Origin: Bacteroidia bacterium
GTDB lineage: Bacteria; Bacteroidota; Bacteroidia; Bacteroidales; Azobacteroidaceae
Direction of reading: 5' to 3'
DNA: 27,701 bases
NCBI GenBank assembly: GCA_025996895.1
Contig: BNTW01000034.1
Coordinates: 1 to 27,701 of the forward strand
In this document: positions 15,425-22,707 of the stretch, piece after piece
Numbering within the stretch: the first letter of the stretch is position 1
How the letters are laid out: the number at the start of each line of letters is the position of its first letter
The notes under the pieces: model-generated
What the model saw: the letters and a program-made list of their open reading frames with translations, nothing else
Told to the model about the DNA's origin: nothing
Databases searched by the model: none
Program-made: the position numbers and the translations under genes

Positions 15425-16698
15425 TCAAACGTTTGAATTCCGGTTATTTTTATCGGATAGAATGTTCCGGTAGCTAATTTTTTCTGTTTATCGACCAATA
15501 CTTCGGGATCCACTTCGGGCGAATCATATTCGGTGCGGCCAATGTAAAAGTCCGTTTCCTCGCGATCTATCATGACTTTTAGTGTCTGTCCGACCTTTTT
15601 TTCGTTGATTTCGGACGCAATTTTTTCTTGCACACTCATCAACCGGTCTAACCGTTGCTGTTTCACCGAATTTTCGACATTATCTTTATAATGTATCGCC
15701 GAGTACGTGTCTTCTTCCTCCGAATAAGCAAATGCGCCCAGCCGTTCAAACCGCATCTCTTCAACAAAGCGCAACAAATCTTCAAAATCTTCGTCCGTTT
15801 CGTCCGGGTATCCGACCATCAACGTTGTGCGCAAATGAATTCCCGGCACTTCTTCGCGTATTTTTTGAAGCAGTTCGACGGTTTCCACCTTTGTGATGTT
15901 CCGTCTCATTTTTTTCAGTATCAAATCACTGCTGTGTTGCAGCGCGATGTCTAAGTACTTACAAATATTGTGCCTGTCACGCATAACCGGCAATAAATCC
16001 ATCGGAAACTGCGCAGGATAAGCGTAGTGCAGGCGTATCCATTCGACACCCGCAATGTCCGAAATTTTTTCGACTAATTCGGCCAGATTGAATTTTCGAT
16101 AAATATCTTTTCCGTAATACGTTAAATCTTGCGCTATCAGTTGAAATTCTTTTACTCCCTGATTAACTAATTGTTTAACTTCCGCTTCTATGTCTTCCAT
16201 TCGGCGCGATTGATATTTTCCGGTAATCAACGGAATGGAACAGTAAGAACAGGTACGATTGCAGCCTTCGGCGATTTTCACATACGCATAATGTGCCGGC
16301 GTGGAAAGCAGTCGTTCGTTGGAAAATTCCGGATAATAGGATTTACCCAAATCCGAAAGCAGTTGTTTCCAGTTGAATTTTCCATAAAACTGATCCACTT
16401 CGGGAATGAGTTCGATCAGCTCGTTCAAATACCGTTCCGAGAGGCAACCCATGACGAACAGTTTTTTGATTTTCCGTGCTTTGCGGGCTTCGGCAAAACG
16501 CAAAATCGTCTGAATGGATTCTTCTTTCGCATCGTTGATAAAACCGCAGGTATTGATAACGACAATATTACCCGACGTCGTTTCCGGATCGGGAAAAACA
16601 CGGTAGCCGTTCGCCGCAAATTGGCGCATCAGTAATTCGGAATCCACCAGATTTTTGGAGCAACCCAAGCTGATAATATCCACACTGTTGTTTTTCAT
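15406..16698 (-). CDS. rimO: Ribosomal protein uS12 methylthiotransferase RimO
   Basis: This 430-residue radical-SAM enzyme adds a methylthio group to an aspartate of ribosomal protein uS12. The N-terminal UPF0004 domain has cluster cysteines C13 (S-L-G-C-S-K-N), C51 (N-T-C-G-F) and C85 (M-G-C-L-S-E-R-Y). The radical-SAM domain has C-N-R-T-C-S-Y-C (C146, C150, C153), and a TRAM domain ends the protein (about 365-430). S-L-G-C-S-K-N-L-V-D-S-E and Y-V-K-I-A-E-G-C fit RimO rather than MiaB. Length is normal. Its start overlaps the ftsY stop by 4 bases, so the two form one unit with ftsY first. Confidence 0.95.
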   Translation of the reverse strand: MKNNSVDIISLGCSKNLVDSELLMRQFAANGYRVFPDPETTSGNIVVINTCGFINDAKEESIQTILRFAEARKARKIKKLFVMGCLSERYLNELIELIPEVDQFYGKFNWKQLLSDLGKSYYPEFSNERLLSTPAHYAYVKIAEGCNRTCSYCSIPLITGKYQSRRMEDIEAEVKQLVNQGVKEFQLIAQDLTYYGKDIYRKFNLAELVEKISDIAGVEWIRLHYAYPAQFPMDLLPVMRDRHNICKYLDIALQHSSDLILKKMRRNITKVETVELLQKIREEVPGIHLRTTLMVGYPDETDEDFEDLLRFVEEMRFERLGAFAYSEEEDTYSAIHYKDNVENSVKQQRLDRLMSVQEKIASEINEKKVGQTLKVMIDREETDFYIGRTEYDSPEVDPEVLVDKQKKLATGTFYPIKITGIQTFDLVGTI

Positions 16699-17651
16699 TC
16701 GCCGCCGAATAGTGAATGGACAAATTCTTTTTTTCTGAAAATTTGCAGATCTTCCAGGCCTTCGCCGATACCAATGTATTTGACCGGGATATGTAGTTGG
16801 TCGGAAATTCCGATAACCACGCCGCCTTTAGCCGTCCCGTCTAATTTCGTAATCGCCAGCGCGGTGATTTCGGTCGCTTTGGCAAATTCCTTCGCCTGAT
16901 TGTAGGCGTTTTGTCCGGTCGAGCCGTCCAATATCAATAATACTTCATGCGGGGCGTCCGGCACGACTTTCTTCATGACATTTTTGATTTTCGTCAATTC
17001 GTTCATTAAATTGACTTTGTTGTGCAAGCGTCCGGCCGTATCGACAATAACTACGTCTGCATTGTTCGCCACAGCCGATTGCAGCGTATCGTAAGCGACG
17101 GAAGCCGGGTCGGCACCCATTTTTTGCTTGACAATTTCCGTACCTACACGCTCACTCCAAATTGTCAGTTGTTCGACAGCTGCCGCCCGGAACGTATCGG
17201 CTGCGCCCAAAAATACTTTTTTCCCTGCTTTCTTGAAGTGGTATGCCAATTTTCCAATCGTCGTGGTTTTTCCCACGCCATTGACACCGACCACCATAAT
17301 CACGTATGGCTTTTTGCCGGCGGGAATGGCGAAATCTTCCAGCTCTTCCACCGGATTGTCTTGCAAAAGCGAAGCGATTTCTTCACGCAAGACGGCAGTC
17401 AATTCTTCCGTATTCACATATTTTTCATGCGCGATACGGTTTTCAATGCGTTGGATGATTTTCAATGTCGTTTCTACACCGACATCGGAAGTAACCAACA
17501 CTTCTTCGAGGTTATCCAGCACTTCTTCATCGACTTTCGATTTACCGGCAACGGCGCGCGTGATTTTAGAAAACACGTTTTCTTTTGTTTTGGATAAGCC
17601 TTGATCTAAATTTTCCTTTTTGTCTTTGGAAAAAAGATTAAAAATACTCAT
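16695..17651 (-). CDS. ftsY: Signal recognition particle receptor FtsY
   Basis: This 318-residue SRP-type GTPase docks ribosome-SRP complexes at the inner membrane. It has the helical N domain (about 20-95), G1 G-V-N-G-V-G-K-T-T-T, D-T-F-R-A-A-A-V-E-Q-L, the G3 motif D-T-A-G-R and the G4 region T-K-L-D-G-T-A-K-G-G, ending G-I-G-E-G-L-E-D-L-Q-I-F. The long acidic A domain of E. coli FtsY is missing, leaving only a short Lys-rich start (M-S-I-F-N-L-F-S-K-D-K-K), as is usual in many phyla. A -7 box lies 30 bases upstream. It overlaps rimO by 4 bases. Confidence 0.96.
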   Translation of the reverse strand: MSIFNLFSKDKKENLDQGLSKTKENVFSKITRAVAGKSKVDEEVLDNLEEVLVTSDVGVETTLKIIQRIENRIAHEKYVNTEELTAVLREEIASLLQDNPVEELEDFAIPAGKKPYVIMVVGVNGVGKTTTIGKLAYHFKKAGKKVFLGAADTFRAAAVEQLTIWSERVGTEIVKQKMGADPASVAYDTLQSAVANNADVVIVDTAGRLHNKVNLMNELTKIKNVMKKVVPDAPHEVLLILDGSTGQNAYNQAKEFAKATEITALAITKLDGTAKGGVVIGISDQLHIPVKYIGIGEGLEDLQIFRKKEFVHSLFGGE

Positions 17652-17680
17652 GATACGGGAATTGTTTTTTTATTGATGTG

Positions 17681-17688
17681 CAAATATA
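17681..17688 (-). promoter_or_regulatory. -7 box of the ftsY-rimO unit
   Basis: On the minus strand this reads TATATTTG followed by C, an exact TAnnTTTG match 29 bases before the ftsY ATG. No clear -33 TTTG is found at 19-20 bases. Confidence 0.6.
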
Positions 17689-17699
17689 CGAAATTTTAA

Positions 17700-17732
17700 A
17701 ATAAAAAAATTCCTCAAAACCTGCATTTTGAG
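17700..17732 (-). terminator. Terminator of the rpmB-rpmG-DUF4295 operon
   Basis: CTCAAAA (17713-17719) and TTTTGAG (17726-17732) form a 7-bp stem with a 6-base loop. On the minus strand it is followed by GAATTTTTTT. T-rich sequence on both sides means it could also work in the other direction. Confidence 0.75.
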
Positions 17733-17765
17733 AAATCTTTTTTTTGTTGGTTCAATAATACTCGA

Positions 17766-17918
17766 TTATTTGAAATAATCTTTTACCGCCTCGTTGGGAA
17801 CCATTTCTTCTTTGAAAGTGTAAGATCCTGTTTCAGGCGATTTTACCATTTTAATCACTTTTGAATATGAACGTCCTTCGGACTTCTCGCGGTATCCCGC
17901 AACGGTTTTTTTTGCCAT
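17766..17918 (-). CDS. DUF4295 family small protein
   Basis: This 50-residue basic protein starts M-A-K-K-T-V-A-G-Y-R, has S-K-V-I-K-M-V-K-S-P-E-T-G-S-Y-T-F-K-E-E-M in the middle and ends A-V-K-D-Y-F-K. It matches the short DUF4295 family of Bacteroidota, found next to rpmG and rpmB. The role is unknown; position, size and charge suggest a ribosome-associated protein. It starts 12 bases after the rpmG stop and is followed by the operon terminator. Confidence 0.88.
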   Translation of the reverse strand: MAKKTVAGYREKSEGRSYSKVIKMVKSPETGSYTFKEEMVPNEAVKDYFK

Positions 17919-17930
17919 GGTCGATAAGTA

Positions 17931-18119
17931 TTATTTGATTTCTTTATGCAATGTCATTTTTTTCAGGATGGGGTTGTATTTTTTCAATTCCAACCGTGCC
18001 GTCGTATTTTTCCTGTTTTTCGTGGTGATATAGCGGGAAGTTCCCGGCAGACCGCTTTCTTTGTGTTCGGTACATTCCAATATCACCTGAACTCTGTTTC
18101 CTTTCGCTTTCTTTGCCAT
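17931..18119 (-). CDS. rpmG: 50S ribosomal protein bL33
   Basis: This 62-residue protein starts [19 protein letters not shown] and has [12 protein letters not shown] and L-E-L-K-K-Y-N-P, the standard bL33 pattern. Only one cysteine is present, so this is the zinc-free (C-minus) form. It lies between rpmB (20 bases upstream) and DUF4295. Confidence 0.96.
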   Translation of the reverse strand: MAKKAKGNRVQVILECTEHKESGLPGTSRYITTKNRKNTTARLELKKYNPILKKMTLHKEIK

Positions 18120-18139
18120 TTTTGACAGTCTCCTCTATT

Positions 18140-18379
18140 TTAATCGTTTAAATAACCCTTTTCGGCTGCTTCTTTAATGGCAGCATTCAATCCGATTTTG
18201 TTGATGGTGCGCAACCCGTTTGCCGAGATTCGAAGGCTCACCCAACAATCTTGTTCTACCCAATAGAACTTTTTTCTGAACAAATTGACATCAAATTTTC
18301 TCTTTGTTCTATGGTTGGAGTGCGATACATTATTGCCCACCAATGCTTTTTTCCCGGTAATTTGACAGACTTTAGACAT
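18140..18379 (-). CDS. rpmB: 50S ribosomal protein bL28
   Basis: This 79-residue protein starts [20 protein letters not shown] and continues with [13 protein letters not shown] and [15 protein letters not shown], typical of bL28. It is the first gene of the small ribosomal operon rpmB-rpmG-DUF4295. A strong promoter lies 33 bases upstream. Confidence 0.96.
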   Translation of the reverse strand: MSKVCQITGKKALVGNNVSHSNHRTKRKFDVNLFRKKFYWVEQDCWVSLRISANGLRTINKIGLNAAIKEAAEKGYLND

Positions 18380-18411
18380 CTTATTGTATGTTTTATTATT
18401 TTTTCAGCCTG

Positions 18412-18442
18412 CAAAGGTAAATATTAATTTTTAAAGTTCAAA
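18412..18442 (-). promoter_or_regulatory. Promoter of the rpmB operon
   Basis: On the minus strand, TTTG (18442-18439) is followed after 19 bases by TACCTTTG (18419-18412), close to the ideal Bacteroidota promoter. The -33 element lies inside the 3' end of the second exbD gene. Confidence 0.78.
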
Positions 18443-18876
18443 AGATTTTTCGGACTTTTCCTTGCCGAATAATGAATTGTCAATATTCCGGCTTGCCGGA
18501 GCTGCTGCTTGATGTCTTGTACAAGTCCCACGGGAATGTTCTTGTCGATTTTCAAGACGGCGATTTGGCTGTCGGAATTTTCTAACCGTGCAGGTATTTC
18601 GTCCAATGTAATTAAATCGGAATTTAGTTGAATAAGCATGCCGGAAGTATCGGAACTGCCCGGCTTATAGCCGACCATGACATAAGTAATGTGTGATTTT
18701 TCTTCTAATTTTTGCAACTCGGTAACGGCGGGAATATCAAACTGCGTTTGAAGAGAAACCGTGCGCATCGTTGTCAAAATCATGAAAAAAAACAAGGTCG
18801 AGAAAACCAAATCCGGCAGGGATGCGGTATTCAGCGAAGGGACTTCTCTCGTTGTAAATTGGCGGAACTTGCTCAT
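18424..18876 (-). CDS. ExbD/TolR-family biopolymer transport protein (second copy)
   Basis: This 150-residue protein has a short cytosolic start and one membrane helix with the essential aspartate (P-D-L-V-F-S-T-L-F-F-F-M-I, D22), then a periplasmic domain ending I-K-Q-Q-L-R-Q-A-G-I-L-T-I-H-Y-S. Proteins of this family couple proton flow through ExbB-type channels to TonB-like energisers. The start overlaps the stop of the first exbD gene by 4 bases. It differs strongly from that copy, so the motor may hold two different ExbD chains, as is common in Bacteroidota. Confidence 0.87.
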   Translation of the reverse strand: MSKFRQFTTREVPSLNTASLPDLVFSTLFFFMILTTMRTVSLQTQFDIPAVTELQKLEEKSHITYVMVGYKPGSSDTSGMLIQLNSDLITLDEIPARLENSDSQIAVLKIDKNIPVGLVQDIKQQLRQAGILTIHYSARKSPKNLLNFKN

Positions 18877-19457
18877 TTTTCATCCTCTTTTAGTTCGGTT
18901 TCCGAAATTCTATACGGATAAATCGTTCGCATAGCCTCTTTTTGTTCGCCGGTCAACCGTTCAAACGAGCGGTGTAACAACTTGTGAGCGGCTTCGCGGC
19001 GCAAATCATTGTAAGCGGCTATCAATTCGCTCAAAACGGAAAGGTAGGTTTGATAATCGGCTTTCCGGTCAAATTTCAACGAAATGACGTGTTGCGAAGT
19101 AACTGCCACTTCGCCCGCTTCGGGAACGGCAACGACGGTTTTTTCGGGAAGAAAACCGGCATTATCCGGATTATCAATAAAGACCATACTCAACGGCCGG
19201 ATTTTTTCTAACGAAACGACTTCGTCTTGATACAGAATTTGATTGTCGGCGGTTATCGTAAAAACAAGAAGATTTCGATCCTGAATATCCATGCGTTTTT
19301 TCAGCGCATTTTCGATTTCGGGGACGTTCATTTTGCGGTAAATGCCTGTTTTGGAATCGAACGAACTCGTAATCAGGAAAAAAATCAACAGCAGAAAGGC
19401 GATGTCGGCCATTGAACTCGAATTGATTTGCGGTATTTTGCGCTTGCGGTGTAGCAT
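18873..19457 (-). CDS. ExbD/TolR-family biopolymer transport protein (first copy)
   Basis: This 194-residue protein starts with basic residues and P-Q-I-N-S-S-S-M-A-D-I-A-F-L-L-L-I-F-F-L-I-T; D18 is the conserved membrane aspartate. The periplasmic part is longer than the usual ~140 residues. It includes P-E-K-T-V-V-A-V-P, F-D-R-K-A-D-Y-Q-T-Y-L-S-V-L-S-E-L-I and an extra charged C-terminal part (about 150-194). It lies 5 bases after exbB and overlaps the next exbD. It should work in the same proton-driven motor; no tonB is seen in the window. Confidence 0.87.
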   Translation of the reverse strand: MLHRKRKIPQINSSSMADIAFLLLIFFLITSSFDSKTGIYRKMNVPEIENALKKRMDIQDRNLLVFTITADNQILYQDEVVSLEKIRPLSMVFIDNPDNAGFLPEKTVVAVPEAGEVAVTSQHVISLKFDRKADYQTYLSVLSELIAAYNDLRREAAHKLLHRSFERLTGEQKEAMRTIYPYRISETELKEDEK

Positions 19458-19462
19458 TGAAT

Positions 19463-20227
19463 TTAGCGGTGTTTTTTCTTGTACTTGATAATCAAATCCA
19501 AAATCCCAATCGAATCGTCTTCCATTCCATTGATAAGGCCTTCCATTTTATTCAGTATAAAATTGTAAAAGACTTGCAAAATCAATGCAACAATCAATCC
19601 GCCGACCGTTGTAATCAACGCAACTTTCATTCCGCCCGCCACAATCGTAGGATTAATATCACCATACAGTTGGATATTGTCGAACGACTGAATCATGCCG
19701 ATCACCGTCCCCAAAAAACCGAGGCTGGGTGCAATCGCAATAAACAGTGTAATCCACGAGAGATTTTTTTCCATCAAACCGACCTGTACGCTTCCGTAAG
19801 AAACAATCGATTTTTCAATGACATCGACCTCTTCGTTTATGCGGTCTAACGCCTGATAACAGATAGAAGCGACCGGTCCACGCGTGTTTCGCGCAATTGT
19901 TTTGGCTTCTTCCCAATCATTTTTATTCAGTTGATTTTCTATTTCGGACAAAAACTTTTTGGTGTTGATTTTTGCCAAACTCAAATAAATAATGCGTTCG
20001 AGGCAGAAAGCCAGGCCAATGACCAGCGTCAAAGCAATAATGCTCATAAAAGCCACCCCGCCTGCGACGAATTTTACTTTAATGGCTTGAAAAATATTGA
20101 CATCGCCAATAACCGGGTCTTCTATTTGCAAACCGGTAGCCGGGATAGTATCCTGAGCAATGGAAAACAGCGGAAAAAATCCGAATAAAATAAAAAACAG
20201 CAGTATTATCGTCAGAAACCGTTTCAT
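19463..20227 (-). CDS. MotA/TolQ/ExbB-family proton channel protein
   Basis: This 254-residue inner-membrane protein begins with a hydrophobic segment (1-24, possibly a signal peptide) and has three further helices at about 50-75, 155-180 and 195-220. The family core is clear: L-F-I-A-I-A-P-S-L-G-F-L-G-T-V-I-G-M-I-Q-S-F, and after it A-L-I-T-T-V-G-G-L-I-V-A-L. The cytosolic loop between helices holds N-D-W-E-E-A-K-T-I-A. With two ExbD proteins it should form the motor that powers TonB-dependent transport or an equivalent envelope task. The gene lies 24 bases after tRNA-Ala on the same strand. Confidence 0.92.
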   Translation of the reverse strand: MKRFLTIILLFFILFGFFPLFSIAQDTIPATGLQIEDPVIGDVNIFQAIKVKFVAGGVAFMSIIALTLVIGLAFCLERIIYLSLAKINTKKFLSEIENQLNKNDWEEAKTIARNTRGPVASICYQALDRINEEVDVIEKSIVSYGSVQVGLMEKNLSWITLFIAIAPSLGFLGTVIGMIQSFDNIQLYGDINPTIVAGGMKVALITTVGGLIVALILQVFYNFILNKMEGLINGMEDDSIGILDLIIKYKKKHR

Positions 20228-20251
20228 GATTGCTATATTAACTAAGGAGAG

Positions 20252-20325
20252 TGGAGCATACGAGGATCGAACTCGTCACCTTTAGACTGCCAGTCTAACG
20301 CTCTAGCCAGATGAGCTAATGCCCC
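20252..20325 (-). tRNA. tRNA-Ala (anticodon GGC)
   Basis: On the minus strand this 74-base sequence folds as a full cloverleaf: acceptor GGGGCAT with ATGCTCC, D arm GCTC/GAGC, anticodon stem TTAGA/TCTAA with loop CTGGCAG, and T arm ACGAG/CTCGT with loop TTCGATC. The anticodon is GGC. The acceptor stem carries the G3-U70 wobble that defines alanine tRNAs. The CCA end is not encoded. Confidence 0.95.
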
Positions 20326-20344
20326 TGCAATTTTAAATCGGGTA

Positions 20345-20352
20345 CAAAGATA
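20345..20352 (-). promoter_or_regulatory. -7 box before tRNA-Ala
   Basis: On the minus strand this reads TATCTTTG, an exact TAnnTTTG match 19 bases before the tRNA. The exbB-exbD-exbD genes follow without an obvious promoter of their own, so this site may serve them too. Confidence 0.6.
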
Positions 20353-20405
20353 ATACTTTTCTTGTAATTATTCGCATTACTTGTAAAAGTAAATGTATAT
20401 TTAAG

Positions 20406-20807
20406 TCAGAGTTTAACTGCTACCAATTCCTTGCCTAATTGGTGCATTGTGTGTTCAATTTTTCTAATCTGCGTGTCGGAAATATAGGTTTTACCTGTTT
20501 TGTATTGACGCATCAGAGAAGAATTGATCCCTGCTTTTTTTGCAAATAGAGAAATATTTATCCAATTGTAATAATTAAACATGGAAGCGATATCGTACTT
20601 GTATACAAATTCGATACCTTTCAATTCGTCGGGTAATTCGATTCCGTCTTCTTTATAAAATTTCACAATTTCGTGAAATGAGTTTTCAAAATCGGCTTTT
20701 GCTTCTTCTACCGTGTCGCCGGAGCCGATAATGGTACTGTTTATGTCGGGCGTAAAAATACCGTAAGTACCATCTTTCCCTTTTTCAATCAATGCTGTTG
20801 TTATCAT
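20406..20807 (-). CDS. hicB: HicB-family antitoxin with helix-turn-helix
   Basis: This 133-residue protein has the HicB N-terminal RNase-H-like fold (Y-G-I-F-T-P-D-I-N-S-T-I-I-G-S-G-D-T-V-E-E-A, about 14-35; the middle reads F-H-E-I-V-K-F-Y-K-E-D-G-I-E-L-P). A C-terminal XRE-type helix-turn-helix follows (L-F-A-K-K-A-G-I-N-S-S-L-M-R-Q-Y-K-T-G), then I-R-K-I-E-H-T-M-H-Q-L-G-K-E-L. It should bind and block HicA and repress the operon. It lies 41 bases downstream of hicA, in the usual toxin-first order. The long HTH-bearing form is common in Bacteroidota. Confidence 0.9.
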   Translation of the reverse strand: MITTALIEKGKDGTYGIFTPDINSTIIGSGDTVEEAKADFENSFHEIVKFYKEDGIELPDELKGIEFVYKYDIASMFNYYNWINISLFAKKAGINSSLMRQYKTGKTYISDTQIRKIEHTMHQLGKELVAVKL

Positions 20808-20848
20808 GATGTATTTGTTTTTTTAACAGACAAAGTTTAAAATCCTAT

Positions 20849-21019
20849 CTACCTTTTTAGTTTATAAAATAATCCCGGCTTTACTTCCTGTGAATCATGC
20901 CGCTCAATCTCAATCGGATAATCTTTGTCGGGATGCCGGTAAATATCGTGTCGACCACCTCTCCTGTAAAGATACCAACCTTTTCTTTTTGCAATTTTTC
21001 TTAGTTCTGACCATTTCAT
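20849..21019 (-). CDS. hicA: HicA-family mRNA interferase toxin
   Basis: This 56-residue protein starts M-K-W-S-E-L-R-K-I-A-K-R-K-G-W-Y-L and contains Y-R-R-G-G-R-H-D-I-Y-R-H-P, which holds the likely catalytic histidine (H24), then I-E-I-E-R-H-D-S-Q-E-V-K-P-G-L. This is the double-stranded-RNA-binding-like HicA pattern; the family cleaves mRNA when free of HicB. The usual G-S-H motif reads G-R-H here. Length is normal and the frame is intact, so the toxin is probably active. A promoter and a small palindrome lie just upstream. Confidence 0.9.
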   Translation of the reverse strand: MKWSELRKIAKRKGWYLYRRGGRHDIYRHPDKDYPIEIERHDSQEVKPGLFYKLKR

Positions 21020-21044
21020 TTAATTTGGTTTTTTAATTACGATA

Positions 21045-21076
21045 CAAATATATAGCATATCTGTTATATGTGCAAA
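21045..21076 (-). promoter_or_regulatory. hicAB promoter with candidate operator
   Basis: On the minus strand, TTTG (21076-21073) is followed after 20 bases by TATATTTG (21052-21045), a very good Bacteroidota promoter. Between them lies the inverted repeat CATAT-CTGTT-ATATG (21056-21070), well placed for repression by HicB. Confidence 0.7.
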
Positions 21077-21101
21077 TATTTGGAGACTATATTTCAAATG
21101 T

Positions 21102-21143
21102 CTAACAAAGTTAGCAGATTTCCTCAAAAACTAACTACATTTG
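21102..21143 (+). promoter_or_regulatory. ruvC promoter region
   Basis: TACATTTG (21136-21143) matches the -7 consensus 15 bases before the ruvC ATG at 21159. A CTAAC-AAA-GTTAG inverted repeat (21102-21114) lies near the expected -33 position, where no TTTG is present. Confidence 0.55.
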
Positions 21144-21158
21144 CAGATAAAATTTACC

Positions 21159-21719
21159 ATGATTAAAGAAAAAATAATTTTAGGAATTGACCCCGGAACG
21201 ACCATCATGGGATACGGCTTGATTAAAATCACCGACAATAAGCCCTGTTTGCTGGCTATGGGCGTTTTGGTATTGAATAAATACGACGACCACTACCTGC
21301 GTTTGCGGCGTATTTTTGAACGAACTATCAGTTTGATCGACGAATTTCTTCCCGACGAATTGGCTATCGAATCGCCTTTTTTCGGAAAAAATGTGCAAAG
21401 TATGCTGAAATTGGGACGTGGGCAGGGCGTGGCGATGGCAGCCGCTTTGTCGCGCGATATTCCGATTTTTGAATATGCCCCCTTAAAAATAAAAATGGCG
21501 ATTACAGGCAACGGAAAGGCAGCCAAAGAACAAGTGGCTTATATGTTGCAGCGATATTTAAAAATTCCCGACGAAAATATGCTGCCTCAAATGGACGCTA
21601 CCGATGGTTTGGCAGCCGCTTTGTGCCATTTTTTCCAGAGCAATCGCCCGCAAACGGATAAACCCTACACAAGTTGGAAAGACTTTGTCAATAAAAATGA
21701 AAAGCGGGTGAAAAAATAA
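21159..21719 (+). CDS. ruvC: Crossover junction endodeoxyribonuclease RuvC
   Basis: This 186-residue nuclease resolves Holliday junctions with RuvAB. The four catalytic acids are present: D11 (L-G-I-D-P-G-T), E71 (A-I-E-S-P-F-F), and D146 and D149 ([10 protein letters not shown]). [11 protein letters not shown] and [11 protein letters not shown] are typical. I chose the ATG at 21159 over the in-frame ATG at 21141 because the latter overlaps the -7 box. A Lys-rich tail ends the protein. It diverges from hicA, with a 139-base shared intergenic region. Confidence 0.95.
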   Translation: MIKEKIILGIDPGTTIMGYGLIKITDNKPCLLAMGVLVLNKYDDHYLRLRRIFERTISLIDEFLPDELAIESPFFGKNVQSMLKLGRGQGVAMAAALSRDIPIFEYAPLKIKMAITGNGKAAKEQVAYMLQRYLKIPDENMLPQMDATDGLAAALCHFFQSNRPQTDKPYTSWKDFVNKNEKRVKK

Positions 21720-21730
21720 AAATAAAAACG

Positions 21731-21738
21731 TATATTTG
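21731..21738 (+). promoter_or_regulatory. -7 box before the PD40 gene
   Basis: TATATTTG matches TAnnTTTG exactly and lies 21 bases before the ATG at 21760. No -33 TTTG is found at the right distance. Confidence 0.55.
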
Positions 21739-21759
21739 TCCCATTCAATAAAAAATGTC

Positions 21760-22683
21760 ATGAAAAAGTATTTGAAATTCGTTGTTTTATTCACATTATT
21801 AACAGGTATTATGCCGAAGTTAGCAGCACAGGAAACGAGAAAAATCAGTCGGTTGGAGATTTTCAACATCGAAACAGGTGAGCGTACGCTCCTGCGTGAA
21901 TTTCCCTACACCATCGAAGCACCCAACTGGACGAACGATGGTAAGTTTCTGATTTACAACACAAAAGGGAAAATTTATAAACTGGATATTCAAAATCCCG
22001 GAAAGGAAGAAGAAATCCCAAGCGGATTTGCCGTACATTGTAATAATGACCATGTGCTTTCCGCCTCGGGCACGCGGATTGCCGTCAGCCATCATACGGA
22101 AGAAGACGGTCAGTCGCGGATTTATGTTTTGCCTTTTTCGAACGGAAATCCGACACTGATTACGGCACTCGGGCCGAGTTATTTGCATGGTTGGTCGCCC
22201 GACGAAAAAACGCTGGCTTACTGCGCCGGCCGGAAAGGCAATTATGATATTTATTCCATTCCGGCAGAGGGCGGGGTAGAAACCCGCCTGACGACTTCCG
22301 AAAGTTTGGACGATGGCCCTGAATTTTCGCCCTGCGGAAAATACATCTGGTTCAATTCCACGCGAAGCGGCCTGATGCAGGTATGGCGCATGAACGTCGA
22401 TGGCTCGGAACAAACGCAAATCACGTTTGAAACCGAACGCAACGCCTGGTTTCCGCATGTTTCGCCCGATGGCGAAAAAGTGGTGTATATCACTTACAAG
22501 GCCGGCGATGTTTCGCCCGATGCTCACCCGCCCGGAAAAAACGTCGAACTGCGCCTGATGTCGTCGAAAGGCGGAGAAGCGCGGACGTTGGTGCAATTGT
22601 TTGGCGGACAAGGAACGATTAATGTCAATTCGTGGTCGCCCGACAGCAAGTGTTTTGCCTTTGTATCGTACATTGGCGAATAA
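21760..22683 (+). CDS. Secreted TolB-like PD40 (WD40-like) beta-propeller protein
   Basis: This 307-residue protein has a signal peptide (1-23, ending K-L-A-A-Q) and at least five PD40-type repeats: A-P-N-W-T-N-D-G-K-F-L-I-Y (54-66), W-S-P-D-E-K-T-L-A-Y (145-154), F-S-P-C-G-K-Y-I-W-F (189-198), V-S-P-D-G-E-K-V-V-Y (234-243) and W-S-P-D-S-K-C-F-A-F (292-301). It should fold as a periplasmic beta-propeller for binding proteins or sugars. No lipobox is seen. It is shorter than TolB and lacks an obvious TolB N-terminal domain, so it is not called tolB; no pal or tolA is nearby. I chose the ATG at 21760 over the one at 21736 because of the signal peptide and the -7 box at 21731. glgB follows 24 bases later. 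Confidence 0.82.
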   Translation: MKKYLKFVVLFTLLTGIMPKLAAQETRKISRLEIFNIETGERTLLREFPYTIEAPNWTNDGKFLIYNTKGKIYKLDIQNPGKEEEIPSGFAVHCNNDHVLSASGTRIAVSHHTEEDGQSRIYVLPFSNGNPTLITALGPSYLHGWSPDEKTLAYCAGRKGNYDIYSIPAEGGVETRLTTSESLDDGPEFSPCGKYIWFNSTRSGLMQVWRMNVDGSEQTQITFETERNAWFPHVSPDGEKVVYITYKAGDVSPDAHPPGKNVELRLMSSKGGEARTLVQLFGGQGTINVNSWSPDSKCFAFVSYIGE

Positions 22684-22707
22684 CCGTTTTTTAATGCAAA
22701 CCATAAA

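Noticed and set aside
21760..22683. True TolB of a Tol-Pal system
   Set aside because: It is too short, lacks a TolB N-terminal domain, and no pal, tolA or ybgF is adjacent; the exbB/exbD genes are in a separate operon on the other strand.
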